Positions 1 to 6,053 of a stretch of DNA of 8,566 bases are shown here, one piece after another; positions within the stretch are counted from its first letter, which is position 1, and each line of letters opens with the position of its first letter. The position numbers were made by a program, and so were the translations under genes. Below the pieces are notes generated by a model, which saw only the letters and a program-made list of their open reading frames with translations, did no database searches and was not told where the DNA came from. Source of the DNA: Proteobacteria bacterium UBA6920 (GTDB lineage Bacteria; Pseudomonadota; Gammaproteobacteria; SG8-11); the NCBI GenBank assembly GCA_002448875.1, contig DKAS01000150.1, forward strand, positions 10,643 through 19,208. The letters run 5' to 3'.

Positions 1-223
1 TGCCGGTGCTGGCCAGGGTGGCCGCCAGCTTGCCGCCGATATGACCGGATTTGCCCATGCCCAGCACCACGATGCGGCCGTGGCAGGCCAGCATCAAGCG
101 GCAGGCGCGCACGAAGGCGTCGTCCACCCGCGCGGCAAGATTGGCCACTTCGCGCGCTTCGATGTCGATTACCGCCCGGCCGAGTTTCTGCAGGCCGCTG
201 TCCGAGATATCCGAGTTGCTCAT
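1..223 (-). CDS. kdsD: Arabinose-5-phosphate isomerase, N-terminal part (window edge)
   Basis: This is the first 74 codons of a sugar isomerase that converts ribulose 5-phosphate to arabinose 5-phosphate, the first committed step to Kdo for lipopolysaccharide, in the cytosol. The visible part ends in the start of a SIS (sugar isomerase) domain: residues 50-72 read R-I-V-V-L-G-M-G-K-S-G-H-I-G and run on to A-A-T-L-A-S-T. K58 matches the conserved lysine of the KdsD active site. The ATG at 223-221 is the only reasonable start, and it lies 13 bp after the stop of the antiporter gene, with an AGGA-like ribosome site overlapping that stop. The antiporter-kdsD order is that of the E. coli yrbG-kdsD-kdsC-lptC-lptA-lptB operon, so kdsC and the lpt genes probably follow beyond base 1. 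The catalytic remainder and the CBS domains are outside the window; the truncation is due only to the window edge. Confidence 0.93.
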   Translation of the reverse strand, partial: MSNSDISDSGLQKLGRAVIDIEAREVANLAARVDDAFVRACRLMLACHGRIVVLGMGKSGHIGGKLAATLASTG

Positions 224-236
224 GGTCGCGATGGTC

Positions 237-1211
237 CTACCCTTGCGGTATGGTCGTCTGGTACAACAGGACCAGATACGCCAGGAATAATATCAGAAAA
301 AGTCCGCCTTCGATCCGGTTGATACGGCCGGGTTTCCCGATTTCATAGGAAAAGATCCATAACAAGGTCGTTAGCACCAGCATCACGGGGAAATCCCGAT
401 AAATCACTTCCCGTTCAACGGTAATGGGGGCGATCAATCCCGGGATGCCCAGCACCGCCAGCAAATTGAACATATTGGAGCCCAGGATATTGCCCAGGGC
501 AATATCGTCTTCCTTCTTGAGGGCGCTCATGATCGTGGCCGCCAGTTCCGGCAGGCTGGTGCCCAGGGCGACGATGGTCAGGCCGATCACCAGGTCACTG
601 ACGCCCAGGGCCTGGGCGATGTTGATCGCGCCCCACACCAGCAGCCGGCTGCCGATGATCAGCACGGTCAGCCCCGCCAGGGTCCAGAACAGGGCCTTGC
701 CCATGCTGACATCGGTGGGAATTTCCGCGGCGAATTCCGCTTGCAGTGGATCGCTGTTCTGGCCGTACACTCCCAGGTAAACGATCCAGAGATTGAGACC
801 GACAAAGGCGGCCAGCAGGGCGATGGATTCCGCCAGGCTCAGGTAGTGATCGTATATCAGTACGAAGACCCCGGCCATGATGAAGAACAGGGTGGGAAAC
901 TCCCGGCGCAGGGTGCTGGAGTTGACCGTTAGCGGGCTGATCAGCGCCGCCAGGCCCAGAACCAGGGAGATGTTGATGATATTGGAACCCACCGCGTTGC
1001 CCACTGCTAGGTCGGCGTTGCCTTTGAGTGCGGCGATGGTGGAGACCATCATCTCCGGCGCGGAGGTACCGAAGCCGACGATGGTCATGCCGATGATCAG
1101 GGGGGAGATGCCCAGGTTGCGGGCAATGGCGGCCGCGCCCTGCACAAAGCGATCGGCGCTCACGGTGAGCAGGACCAGGCCGCCCAGGAGTGCGAAGCTG
1201 CTTAACCACAT
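237..1211 (-). CDS. yrbG: Calcium/sodium antiporter, YrbG type (CaCA superfamily)
   Basis: This is an inner-membrane cation exchanger of 324 residues, the usual length for the prokaryotic K-dependent Na/Ca exchanger-like family. The protein is almost all hydrophobic segments, about ten, in two inverted halves. Each half carries the ion-binding alpha-repeat signature: G-F-G-T-S-A-P-E at 46-53 with G-N-A-V-G-S-N at 71-77, and A-L-G-T-S-L-P-E at 215-222 with G-N-I-L-G-S-N at 240-246. The glutamates (E53, E222) and asparagines of these motifs are the expected cation ligands, and all are present. An acidic loop around 150-167 separates the halves. In E. coli yrbG stands before kdsD and after the mla genes; here kdsD follows in the same way, but ubiA lies upstream instead. 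The start ATG has only a weak ribosome site and is preceded by a hairpin. Family assignment is firm; the transported ion is inferred. Confidence 0.94.
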   Translation of the reverse strand: MWLSSFALLGGLVLLTVSADRFVQGAAAIARNLGISPLIIGMTIVGFGTSAPEMMVSTIAALKGNADLAVGNAVGSNIINISLVLGLAALISPLTVNSSTLRREFPTLFFIMAGVFVLIYDHYLSLAESIALLAAFVGLNLWIVYLGVYGQNSDPLQAEFAAEIPTDVSMGKALFWTLAGLTVLIIGSRLLVWGAINIAQALGVSDLVIGLTIVALGTSLPELAATIMSALKKEDDIALGNILGSNMFNLLAVLGIPGLIAPITVEREVIYRDFPVMLVLTTLLWIFSYEIGKPGRINRIEGGLFLILFLAYLVLLYQTTIPQG

Positions 1212-1231
1212 AGTCGTAGTTTAATCCGGGA

Positions 1232-1259
1232 ACGGGCGGCCTGCGCGGGGTCCGCCCGT
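1232..1259 (-). other. Hairpin between ubiA and the antiporter gene
   Basis: This is a perfect 8-bp inverted repeat (ACGGGCGG at 1232-1239 and CCGCCCGT at 1252-1259) with a 12-nt loop, in the 52-bp gap between the ubiA stop and the antiporter start. In the minus-strand transcript it ends 20 nt before the antiporter ATG. It has no following U-tract on either strand, so it is not a typical intrinsic terminator. It may modulate mRNA stability, or expression of the antiporter-kdsD half of the transcript. Confidence 0.45.
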
Positions 1260-1263
1260 GAAG

Positions 1264-2160
1264 TTAGCTGCCGTGAAACAGATAGTGCAGCAAGATGCCG
1301 GCAAACACCAGGGCGCCGGTCCAGTTATTATGCAAAAAAGCGCGAAAATATCGCGCGGTATCGTGGGAGCGCAACAGGTGCTGCTGATAGACGGCGGTGA
1401 GGGCGGCCAGCGCCAGCCCGCCGAAGTAGAAATATCCCAGCTTCATCTGCTGGCCCGCCAGCGCCAGAATCACGAACAGAGTAACCTGCAGTATGGCGAT
1501 GCCCAGCCAGTCGGCGCTGCCCAGCAGGATGGCGGTGGACTTGATCCCGGCCTTGATATCGTCGGGCCGGTCCACCATGGCATACATAGTGTCGTAGGCG
1601 GTGGCCCATACCACGGTGGCGGTGTACAACAGCCAGGCGACGGGCGGCAGCTCGCCGGTCTGGGCGGCGAACGCCATGGGTACCGCCCAGCCGAAGGCGG
1701 CGCCCAGCACCACCTGCGGCAGATAAGTGTGGCGTTTCATATAAGGGTAGATCACCGCCAGCAGGGCACCGCCGACCGACAGGTAGACGGTGAGCATATT
1801 GGTGAGCCAGACCAGGCCGAAAGCGCTGAGGCACAGTACCGTGAACAGGGCCAGGGCCGCGCGTTCGGGAATCTGGCCGCTGGTCAGCGGGCGGTCGCGG
1901 GTGCGTTCCACATGGCGGTCGAAATCCCGGTCGGCATAGTCGTTGATCACGCAGCCAGCCGAGCGCATCAGCACCACGCCGCAGACGAATACCGCCAGCA
2001 CCCGCAGATCGGGCAGGCCGGCGGCGGCGATCCACAGCGCCCACAGCGTCGGCCATAGCAGCAGGAAAATACCAATGGGTTTGTCCAGGCGCATCAGGCG
2101 CACATAGAGCTGCAGCCGGTGTTTGCCGCCAGTGTCGGGCGTTACGTCGTTGATGGTCAT
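1264..2160 (-). CDS. ubiA: 4-hydroxybenzoate polyprenyltransferase
   Basis: UbiA is an inner-membrane prenyltransferase that attaches the long isoprenoid tail to 4-hydroxybenzoate in ubiquinone synthesis. The 298-residue length matches the family (E. coli 290). Both aspartate-rich Mg-diphosphate motifs are intact: N-D-Y-A-D-R-D-F-D at 73-81, and [13 protein letters not shown] at 189-201 followed by the typical I-K-A-G-I-K-S-T-A. About eight to nine hydrophobic segments surround them. The ATG overlaps the hslR stop in an ATGA arrangement, which suggests translational coupling. The chorismate lyase gene ubiC, which often precedes ubiA, is not adjacent, so 4-hydroxybenzoate must come from an enzyme encoded elsewhere. 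Confidence 0.97.
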   Translation of the reverse strand: MTINDVTPDTGGKHRLQLYVRLMRLDKPIGIFLLLWPTLWALWIAAAGLPDLRVLAVFVCGVVLMRSAGCVINDYADRDFDRHVERTRDRPLTSGQIPERAALALFTVLCLSAFGLVWLTNMLTVYLSVGGALLAVIYPYMKRHTYLPQVVLGAAFGWAVPMAFAAQTGELPPVAWLLYTATVVWATAYDTMYAMVDRPDDIKAGIKSTAILLGSADWLGIAILQVTLFVILALAGQQMKLGYFYFGGLALAALTAVYQQHLLRSHDTARYFRAFLHNNWTGALVFAGILLHYLFHGS

Positions 2161-2552
2161 TCCCCTTTGCGTGTAAAGCGTACGATTTGCCGCCGGTCGC
2201 GTTTTGACGGTTTGCCCGCCTGCTGCGGTGCGGCCAGCGCCAGCAGCCTGGCTTGTTCGCGCTGCAGCTGATTGCGCGCCTGGCTGTCAGCAGTTTCCTG
2301 ATACAGCGCTTGCGCGACGCTGGCCGAGCCGCGTTTGTCGCTGACGGCGATGACGATGACGGTGCGGCTGCATTCGCCGCTGGTGATCTCCAGCGTCATG
2401 CCCGGGGCCACTTCCTTGCTGGCTTTGACCCGGCTGCCGTTGACGTGCACTTTGCCGCCCTTGATGGCCTGCGCCGCCAGCGAACGGGTTTTGAAAAAAC
2501 GCGCCGCCCACAGCCATTTGTCCAGGCGGATGTCATCGTCGGTGTCGCGCAT
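2157..2552 (-). CDS. hslR: Heat-shock protein 15, S4-domain ribosome-associated protein
   Basis: Hsp15 is a small RNA-binding protein. In E. coli it binds free 50S subunits that carry a stranded nascent chain and helps recycle them after heat stress. The 131-residue product is close to the E. coli length (133). An S4 domain spans roughly 8-65 and begins with the family signature [15 protein letters not shown]; the basic C-terminal tail [13 protein letters not shown] is also typical. I chose the ATG at 2552 because the longer frame to 2669 lies inside the upstream endonuclease gene and adds no conserved sequence. The ribosome site is weak (GGGACGAGA about 13 nt upstream). The gene begins 31 bp after the preceding stop and overlaps ubiA by 4 bp, so it sits in the middle of a probable operon. 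Confidence 0.92.
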   Translation of the reverse strand: MRDTDDDIRLDKWLWAARFFKTRSLAAQAIKGGKVHVNGSRVKASKEVAPGMTLEITSGECSRTVIVIAVSDKRGSASVAQALYQETADSQARNQLQREQARLLALAAPQQAGKPSKRDRRQIVRFTRKGE

Positions 2553-2583
2553 GGCGGTCTGGAATTCTCGTCCCGGATCGGCT

Positions 2584-3387
2584 TCAACCCGCCTGCAGGT
2601 TGATCTGCGGCGGCAGGACGATGTCCATGGCGATGGGCAGATGATCCGAAAACCGGTAGTCCAGCACATGGATATCCGCGACTTCCAGCGTAGGCGAAAC
2701 CAGAATATGGTCGATTTTACGATTCGGCCGCCAGCTCGGAAAGGTATTCAGGCCATGGGCCGGCTCACACAGGCCGGTTTTCTGCAGCAGCATGGTCATT
2801 TCCCGGCTGTTGGGCTGGCAGTTGAGGTCGCCCATGATGACCACGTGTTTGTGACTCTTGACGATGTCGCCGATGGCGGCCAGCTGCTGGTAGCGCGCTT
2901 TCTTGCCCAGGGCCAGGTGAATGATCACCAGCACCAGCGGGTCGTCCATGGAGCCGAAGTAGACGAACAGCGCGCCGCGACCGGGGATGAAGCCGGGCAG
3001 CTTGTGGTCCACCACGTGCACCGGCTTGTAATGGCTCAGCAGACCGTTGCTGTGCTGGGCAAGACGTCCCAGATTGCGGTTGACCTGATGACACCAGTGG
3101 GGGAAACCGGCTTTTTCCGCCAGATACTGCGTCTGGTTGATGAAGCTGCTGCGCAGGCTGCCGGCATCCGCTTCCTGCAGGGCGACGATATCGTAGTTGG
3201 CCACCACATGGGCGATGCGATCCAGGTTTTCATACAGCTGGGCGTGGGGCAGCACATGCTTCCAGCTCTGGGTCAGGTAATGCCGGTAGCGGGTGGAGGC
3301 GATCCCCACCTGGATGTTGTAGGTCAGCAGGCGCACCACCCGCGCTTCATCCGCCTGCGGGCGGTGCAGAGTTTCGATTACTGACAC
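2584..3387 (-). CDS. Endonuclease/exonuclease/phosphatase (EEP) family protein
   Basis: This is a 267-residue metal-dependent hydrolase of the DNase I/exonuclease III/sphingomyelinase fold. The catalytic positions of the fold are visible: N24 in T-Y-N-I-Q, E72 in L-Q-E-A-D, H157 in I-I-H-L-A-L-G, D187 and N189 in M-G-D-L-N-C, D226 in K-I-D-H-I-L-V, and the terminal S-D-H-L-P at 247-251. The enzyme therefore looks active. There is no signal peptide, so a cytosolic location is likely. The substrate is unknown; members of this subfamily commonly lie beside dsbA and cytochrome genes, but that does not define a function. The start is a GTG at 3387-3385: an in-frame TGA stands four codons upstream, and no ATG occurs before the conserved core, so GTG is the best choice, although the ribosome site is poor. 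It lies 50 bp after dsbA. Confidence 0.87.
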   Translation of the reverse strand: MSVIETLHRPQADEARVVRLLTYNIQVGIASTRYRHYLTQSWKHVLPHAQLYENLDRIAHVVANYDIVALQEADAGSLRSSFINQTQYLAEKAGFPHWCHQVNRNLGRLAQHSNGLLSHYKPVHVVDHKLPGFIPGRGALFVYFGSMDDPLVLVIIHLALGKKARYQQLAAIGDIVKSHKHVVIMGDLNCQPNSREMTMLLQKTGLCEPAHGLNTFPSWRPNRKIDHILVSPTLEVADIHVLDYRFSDHLPIAMDIVLPPQINLQAG

Positions 3388-3437
3388 GTTAGGCGCTCAG
3401 GGCCGCCGCCAGCCGGCTGCAACAGGATTGTTCGCTG

Positions 3438-4070
3438 CTATTTCTTCGCTTCCTTCTGGATCAGGTAGTTCACCACCTTGATCACGTTTTCGGCGCTGCC
3501 GGCCTGCGAGCCGCTGGTGCGGTACTTGCCGTTGACGATCATGGTCGGCACGCCGTTGGCGCCGTAGCGCGCGCTCATGTCCTGGGCGCGTCGCACCTTG
3601 CTGTCGACGGCGAAGGAGCGGAAGGTGTTGGCGAAGTCCTCTTCCTTGACGCCGTACTCCTTGAAAAACGCCTTGAGCTCCGCCTCGTCGCGCGGCGGCT
3701 GCTTCAACTCATGAATTTTTTCGAACAGCGGCGTGTGAATCTTGTCGAGCACGCCCAGGGCTTCGGCGGTGTAATAGGCGCGGGCGAAAAACGCCCATTC
3801 CGGCCGCAGGACGGCGGGCAGGCGCACGAATTCCGCCTGCGCGGGTTTGGTCTTCAGCCAGCGATTGATATTGGGTTCGAAATGGTAGCAGTGCGGGCAG
3901 CCATACCAGAACATTTCCAGCACCTCGACCTTGTCGCCGGTGCTGGTGGGTTGCGCCGGGCTGATGACTTCGTAGTCCTTGCCCTCGATAAATTCCTCGG
4001 CACTGGCCATCCCGGTACAAATAGCGGTACAGAGTGCAAACACGGCAAAACGGGAAAGTGTCGTTAACAT
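3438..4070 (-). CDS. dsbA: Periplasmic thiol:disulfide interchange protein DsbA
   Basis: DsbA introduces disulfide bonds into newly exported proteins and is reoxidised by the quinone-linked membrane protein DsbB. The 210-residue product matches the E. coli length (208). Residues 1-24 form a signal peptide with a hydrophobic core and a likely cleavage site after A-S-A. The mature protein carries the active-site C-P-H-C at 58-61 (the E. coli DsbA dipeptide) in a thioredoxin fold with a helical insertion, and the cis-proline loop G-V-P-T at 173-176. The frame continues upstream to 4169, but the ATG at 4070 is chosen because a GGAGG lies 5 nt before it and because the signal peptide begins there. 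The gene heads the leftward cluster and is divergent from the cyclic-nucleotide-binding protein gene across a structured 311-bp region. Confidence 0.96.
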   Translation of the reverse strand: MLTTLSRFAVFALCTAICTGMASAEEFIEGKDYEVISPAQPTSTGDKVEVLEMFWYGCPHCYHFEPNINRWLKTKPAQAEFVRLPAVLRPEWAFFARAYYTAEALGVLDKIHTPLFEKIHELKQPPRDEAELKAFFKEYGVKEEDFANTFRSFAVDSKVRRAQDMSARYGANGVPTMIVNGKYRTSGSQAGSAENVIKVVNYLIQKEAKK

Positions 4071-4075
4071 TTCAT

Positions 4076-4080
4076 CCTCC
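4076..4080 (-). promoter_or_regulatory. dsbA ribosome binding site
   Basis: A perfect GGAGG on the minus strand stands 5 nt before the dsbA ATG at 4070. It decides in favour of the 210-residue form over the longer reading frame, which would run through non-conserved intergenic sequence. Confidence 0.85.
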
Positions 4081-4117
4081 GGATTGGTTGGCAGCGCGCG
4101 GCTTTTGTTCCTCAAAA

Positions 4118-4131
4118 TATTTCCGGAAATA
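4118..4131. promoter_or_regulatory. 14-bp perfect palindrome, candidate operator
   Basis: TATTTCCGGAAATA reads the same on both strands and lies 48 bp before the dsbA start. A related sequence, CAAATATTTCGCCGGA at 4175-4190, shares the AAATATTTC...CCGGA pattern with one inserted base, about 60 bp away. Symmetry, position and partial duplication suggest a binding site for a dimeric regulator. I do not recognise the site. Confidence 0.4.
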
Positions 4132-4231
4132 GAGTCGGTGGAGGCTCCATTAGTTCCCGGGCTAGGCAATTTAGCAAATATTTCGCCGGATACAAAACCT
4201 TGAAATCCAGGGACCGCAAAACAACCCTATC

Positions 4232-4266
4232 CGGGCCAGAGGGAAAAGCCGTTTCCCGCCGGCCCG
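4232..4266. repeat. Composite hairpin in the dsbA upstream region
   Basis: There are two nested perfect inverted repeats. The outer arms are CGGGCC (4232-4237) and GGCCCG (4261-4266); the inner arms are GGGAAA (4241-4246) and TTTCCC (4252-4257), with a 5-nt loop. A symmetric 3-by-3 internal loop separates the two stems. There is no adjacent U-tract on the plus strand and only a broken T-rich stretch on the minus strand, so a terminator is not supported. It could be an RNA structure in the leader of the rightward gene or part of the divergent control region. Confidence 0.45.
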
Positions 4267-4323
4267 CTTTGCGGCAGAATGGCGGGTAAGCCAGGCGTAA
4301 CCATTAATAAAAATAGGGCAAAG

Positions 4324-4349
4324 ACCCGGGGCGGGAGCAAAACCCGGGG
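4324..4349 (+). repeat. CCCGGG hairpin in the leader of the cyclic-nucleotide-binding gene
   Basis: ACCCGGGG occurs twice (4324-4331 and 4342-4349). Because CCCGGG is its own complement, the two copies can pair as a 6-bp GC stem with a 12-nt loop, 33 nt before the start codon. It may influence translation or mRNA stability; there is no terminator tract. Confidence 0.35.
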
Positions 4350-4369
4350 TTGGAGAGTTACCAATATTC

Positions 4370-4374
4370 AGGAG
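4370..4374 (+). promoter_or_regulatory. Ribosome binding site of the cyclic-nucleotide-binding gene
   Basis: AGGAG lies 7 nt before the ATG at 4382, at optimal spacing, and fixes this start. Confidence 0.8.
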
Positions 4375-4381
4375 TTGTCGC

Positions 4382-4870
4382 ATGACCTCAGGAAAAATCG
4401 ATCTTGCCGCTTTTCTCAATCAGCAGTACTTATGCGAGGCCTTGACCATCAAGGAAGTGCAAACCCTGTTGGACTACACCGAGCTGGTGAGCTACCAGAA
4501 GAACGACATCATCGCCGACATCGGCGAGGTCGGGCAGGCATTGTACTTCGTCATTACCGGCGAGGCGGTGCTGGTGTTTGGCGACGGTGGCTCGGAAACC
4601 GAGGTGGGCCGGATGAAAGAGGGCGAGTTGATCGGTGAAATGTCGTTTTTTGACCGCAAGCCCCGCTCCGTGCGCATGCGCGCCCTGCGCGACAACACGC
4701 AGCTGCTGAAGTTGCCGCGGGTGAAATACGATCGCCTGCGCATCGAACATCCCTTTATCGCGGTGAACCTGCTGGAGCATGCCATCGTCAGCCTGGACCA
4801 CCTGTTTCGCCGGGTGACCACGGATGTGGCGACCTTCAGCCAGTATTTCTACGGACCGGGCAAGCGCTGA
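4382..4870 (+). CDS. Stand-alone cyclic nucleotide-binding domain protein
   Basis: This 162-residue protein consists almost wholly of one CRP-type cyclic nucleotide-binding domain, roughly residues 15-115. The phosphate-binding cassette is visible at 81-98, G-E-L-I-G-E-M-S-F-F-D-R-K-P-R-S-V-R. Its glutamate (E86) and the P-R-S pattern with R95 are where cAMP-binding members contact the ribose and phosphate, so nucleotide binding is plausible. The C-terminal 45 residues look helical and do not show the helix-turn-helix of CRP/FNR regulators. There is no kinase, channel or cyclase domain and no signal peptide. It is therefore probably a cytosolic cyclic-nucleotide sensor that acts through a partner protein, not a transcription factor. 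It is read divergently from dsbA, has a good ribosome site, and ends 3 bp from the converging cytochrome gene. The ligand (cAMP, cGMP or none) cannot be told. Confidence 0.88.
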   Translation: MTSGKIDLAAFLNQQYLCEALTIKEVQTLLDYTELVSYQKNDIIADIGEVGQALYFVITGEAVLVFGDGGSETEVGRMKEGELIGEMSFFDRKPRSVRMRALRDNTQLLKLPRVKYDRLRIEHPFIAVNLLEHAIVSLDHLFRRVTTDVATFSQYFYGPGKR

Positions 4871-4873
4871 GGC

Positions 4874-5248
4874 TTATTGCGGTTTGTTTTCCAGGGGGAC
4901 GCCCGAGTCCAGGCTGCCGTTCTGCTCGCTGCGGGTGCTGTGAAAGTAGGCGGCGACGTCCTCCATGTCCTGCTCGCTGAGCGGCGCCGCCATGCCGTTC
5001 ATGATCGGGTCCTTGCGGGTGCCGGCCTGGAATGCTTTGAGCTGTTTGACGATGTACTGGGAGTGCTGCCCGGACAGCACCGGGTACAGGGGATTGCCGC
5101 TCTTGCCCCCCTTGCCGTGACAGACCTGGCAGGCGATGGCTTTGGTTTTACCGTCTTCGATGCTGCCGTTGGCCTGGGCCGGGCCGGTTGCGGCCAGGCC
5201 GGCCAGCGCCAGCAGGATTATCGGATTGATACGCAATACGTTTTTCAT
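4874..5248 (-). CDS. Periplasmic class I cytochrome c (monohaem)
   Basis: This is a small electron carrier of 124 residues. Residues 1-26 form a signal peptide ending in G-P-A-Q-A, so the mature protein is periplasmic. A single haem-attachment site C-Q-V-C-H lies at 40-44; the distal methionine ligand is M83 or M86 in I-M-N-G-M-A-A-P-L-S, followed by the terminal helix E-D-V-A-A-Y-F-H-S. The sequence resembles one half of the dihaem cytochrome c4, and cytochrome c4/c5 genes occupy this place near dsbA and engB in pseudomonads. Here only one haem domain is present, followed by a polar tail of about 20 residues. The ATG is supported by AAGG 7 nt upstream. A role as electron donor to a terminal oxidase is inferred from the family. 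Confidence 0.92.
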   Translation of the reverse strand: MKNVLRINPIILLALAGLAATGPAQANGSIEDGKTKAIACQVCHGKGGKSGNPLYPVLSGQHSQYIVKQLKAFQAGTRKDPIMNGMAAPLSEQDMEDVAAYFHSTRSEQNGSLDSGVPLENKPQ

Positions 5249-5384
5249 GTGCTAGCCTTGGAGTAAAGGGGCGCCGGCTCGAAGTTTGTTGGTTCTTTAT
5301 TGGGATTTCGCTGGTCAATCGGCGCTTGATATCATGCTTTTCAAGGTAGAGCCGTGAAAGGCATGCGCATAACAGTAACCATGA

Positions 5385-5403
5385 AAGTTGCTCTTTGCAA
5401 CTT
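5385..5403. promoter_or_regulatory. Inverted repeat upstream of engB, candidate operator or leader hairpin
   Basis: AAGTTGC (5385-5391) and GCAACTT (5397-5403) form a perfect 7-bp inverted repeat around a 5-nt loop, just before the engB ribosome site. It lies in the 175-bp region between the divergent cytochrome c and engB genes. A minus-strand TTGCAA inside it lies 17 bp from TACTGT, a weak promoter match for the cytochrome gene. Both a protein-binding site and an RNA hairpin are possible. Confidence 0.4.
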
Positions 5404-5408
5404 CTAAC

Positions 5409-5412
5409 AGGA
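5409..5412 (+). promoter_or_regulatory. engB ribosome binding site, supporting a TTG start
   Basis: AGGA lies 11 nt before the TTG at 5424, slightly far but usable. The alternative ATG at 5457 has no purine-rich sequence in front of it, so this site favours the TTG start. Confidence 0.55.
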
Positions 5413-5423
5413 TATAAACTTAG

Positions 5424-6020
5424 TTGAACTCGCGACGTTTCAATTCCACCACGTTCATGCTCAGTGCCGCGCGTATTCACCAGGCGCCGGCCGATGAAGG
5501 CGCTGAAGTCGCTTTCGCCGGCCGCTCCAACGCGGGCAAATCCAGCGCGATCAACGCCTTGACCGGTCACAATAAGCTGGCCAAAACCAGCAAGACGCCG
5601 GGGCGCACCCAATTGTTGAATTTTTTTCTCTGGCAGGCCGGCCGCCGTCTGGTGGATCTGCCCGGGTACGGTTATGCCAAAGTGTCCGAGGAGATCAAGC
5701 AGGCATGGCACCGCCTGCTGGAGTCCTACTTCAGCAGCCGTGGCAGCCTGCGCGGCCTGGTGCTGGTCATGGATGTGCGCCATCCCTTCAAAGACAGCGA
5801 TACCCAGATGCTGCTGTGGTGCCAGCGCTTTCAATTGCCGGTGCATGTGCTGTTGACCAAGGCGGACAAGCTTACGCATGGTAACAGCAAGGCCGCATTG
5901 CTCCAGGCCCAGCAATATCTCAAGCAGCAGGGCCTGCCGGCCACGGTGCAGCTGTACTCGGCGCAGACCGGCGCGGGCGTCGAGGAGCTGGAACGGCAGC
6001 TGCTCGAATGGTTGACATAA
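5424..6020 (+). CDS. engB: Ribosome biogenesis GTP-binding protein EngB (YihA/YsxC)
   Basis: EngB is an essential TRAFAC-class GTPase that acts in late assembly of the 50S ribosomal subunit. All G motifs are intact: G1 G-R-S-N-A-G-K-S at 33-40, the G2 threonine in S-K-T-P-G-R-T at 56-62, G3 D-L-P-G at 78-81 followed by Y-G-Y-A, G4 T-K-A-D at 145-148, and G5 S-A around 179-180. The length of 198 residues fits the family. The start is taken as TTG at 5424: an in-frame TAG stands directly before it, an AGGA lies upstream, and the extra 11 residues align with the N-terminus of E. coli YihA, where the conserved F-x-x-S-A follows. The ATG at 5457 (residue 12) would cut into that region. The gene converges with polA and its stop codon overlaps the sRNA terminator tract. 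Confidence 0.94.
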   Translation: MNSRRFNSTTFMLSAARIHQAPADEGAEVAFAGRSNAGKSSAINALTGHNKLAKTSKTPGRTQLLNFFLWQAGRRLVDLPGYGYAKVSEEIKQAWHRLLESYFSSRGSLRGLVLVMDVRHPFKDSDTQMLLWCQRFQLPVHVLLTKADKLTHGNSKAALLQAQQYLKQQGLPATVQLYSAQTGAGVEELERQLLEWLT

Positions 6021-6053
6021 AAAAACCCCGGTAAGAAGGGGCGAACCGGGGTT
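6019..6053 (-). terminator. Intrinsic terminator of the sRNA / polA transcript
   Basis: A perfect 9-bp stem (AACCCCGGT at 6024-6032 and ACCGGGGTT at 6045-6053) with a 12-nt loop is followed on the minus strand by seven consecutive T residues (6025-6019). The plus strand lacks a U-tract after the stem, so the terminator serves leftward transcription. The T-tract overlaps the engB stop codon at 6018-6020, so leftward transcription stops exactly at the end of the converging gene. Confidence 0.87.

Larger units (their letters stand above)
4071..4381. other. Divergent intergenic region, dsbA / cyclic-nucleotide-binding gene
   Basis: This 311-bp region has no convincing gene. A minus-strand frame at 4171-4419 lacks family features and runs into the next gene. 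The region must hold the divergent promoters. The part near dsbA (about 4111-4200) is clearly A/T-richer than the surroundings and holds a 14-bp palindrome and a related sequence. A weak minus-strand -35/-10 pair can be drawn there (TTGTAT and TAAATT, 16 bp apart), but the match is poor. The centre holds a composite hairpin and the right end a second hairpin with CCCGGG arms. No clear sigma-70 promoter is visible for the rightward gene, although the A/T-rich stretch near 4303-4316 is a possible site. Confidence 0.6.

Noticed and set aside
1258..2058. A 266-codon plus-strand frame opposite ubiA
   Set aside because: The product is glutamine-, glycine- and histidine-rich low-complexity sequence typical of an antisense shadow, and ubiA on the other strand has both catalytic motifs.
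2335..3384. A 349-codon plus-strand frame opposite hslR and the EEP gene
   Set aside because: It covers two well-supported minus-strand genes and shows no conserved motifs of its own.
4071..4169. N-terminal extension of dsbA to 243 residues
   Set aside because: A perfect GGAGG stands before the inner ATG at 4070 and a complete signal peptide starts there; the extension has no signal-peptide character.
4171..4419. An 82-codon minus-strand frame in the dsbA upstream region
   Set aside because: It has no family features, crosses into the first codons and ribosome site of the cyclic-nucleotide-binding gene, and its region is better explained as regulatory.
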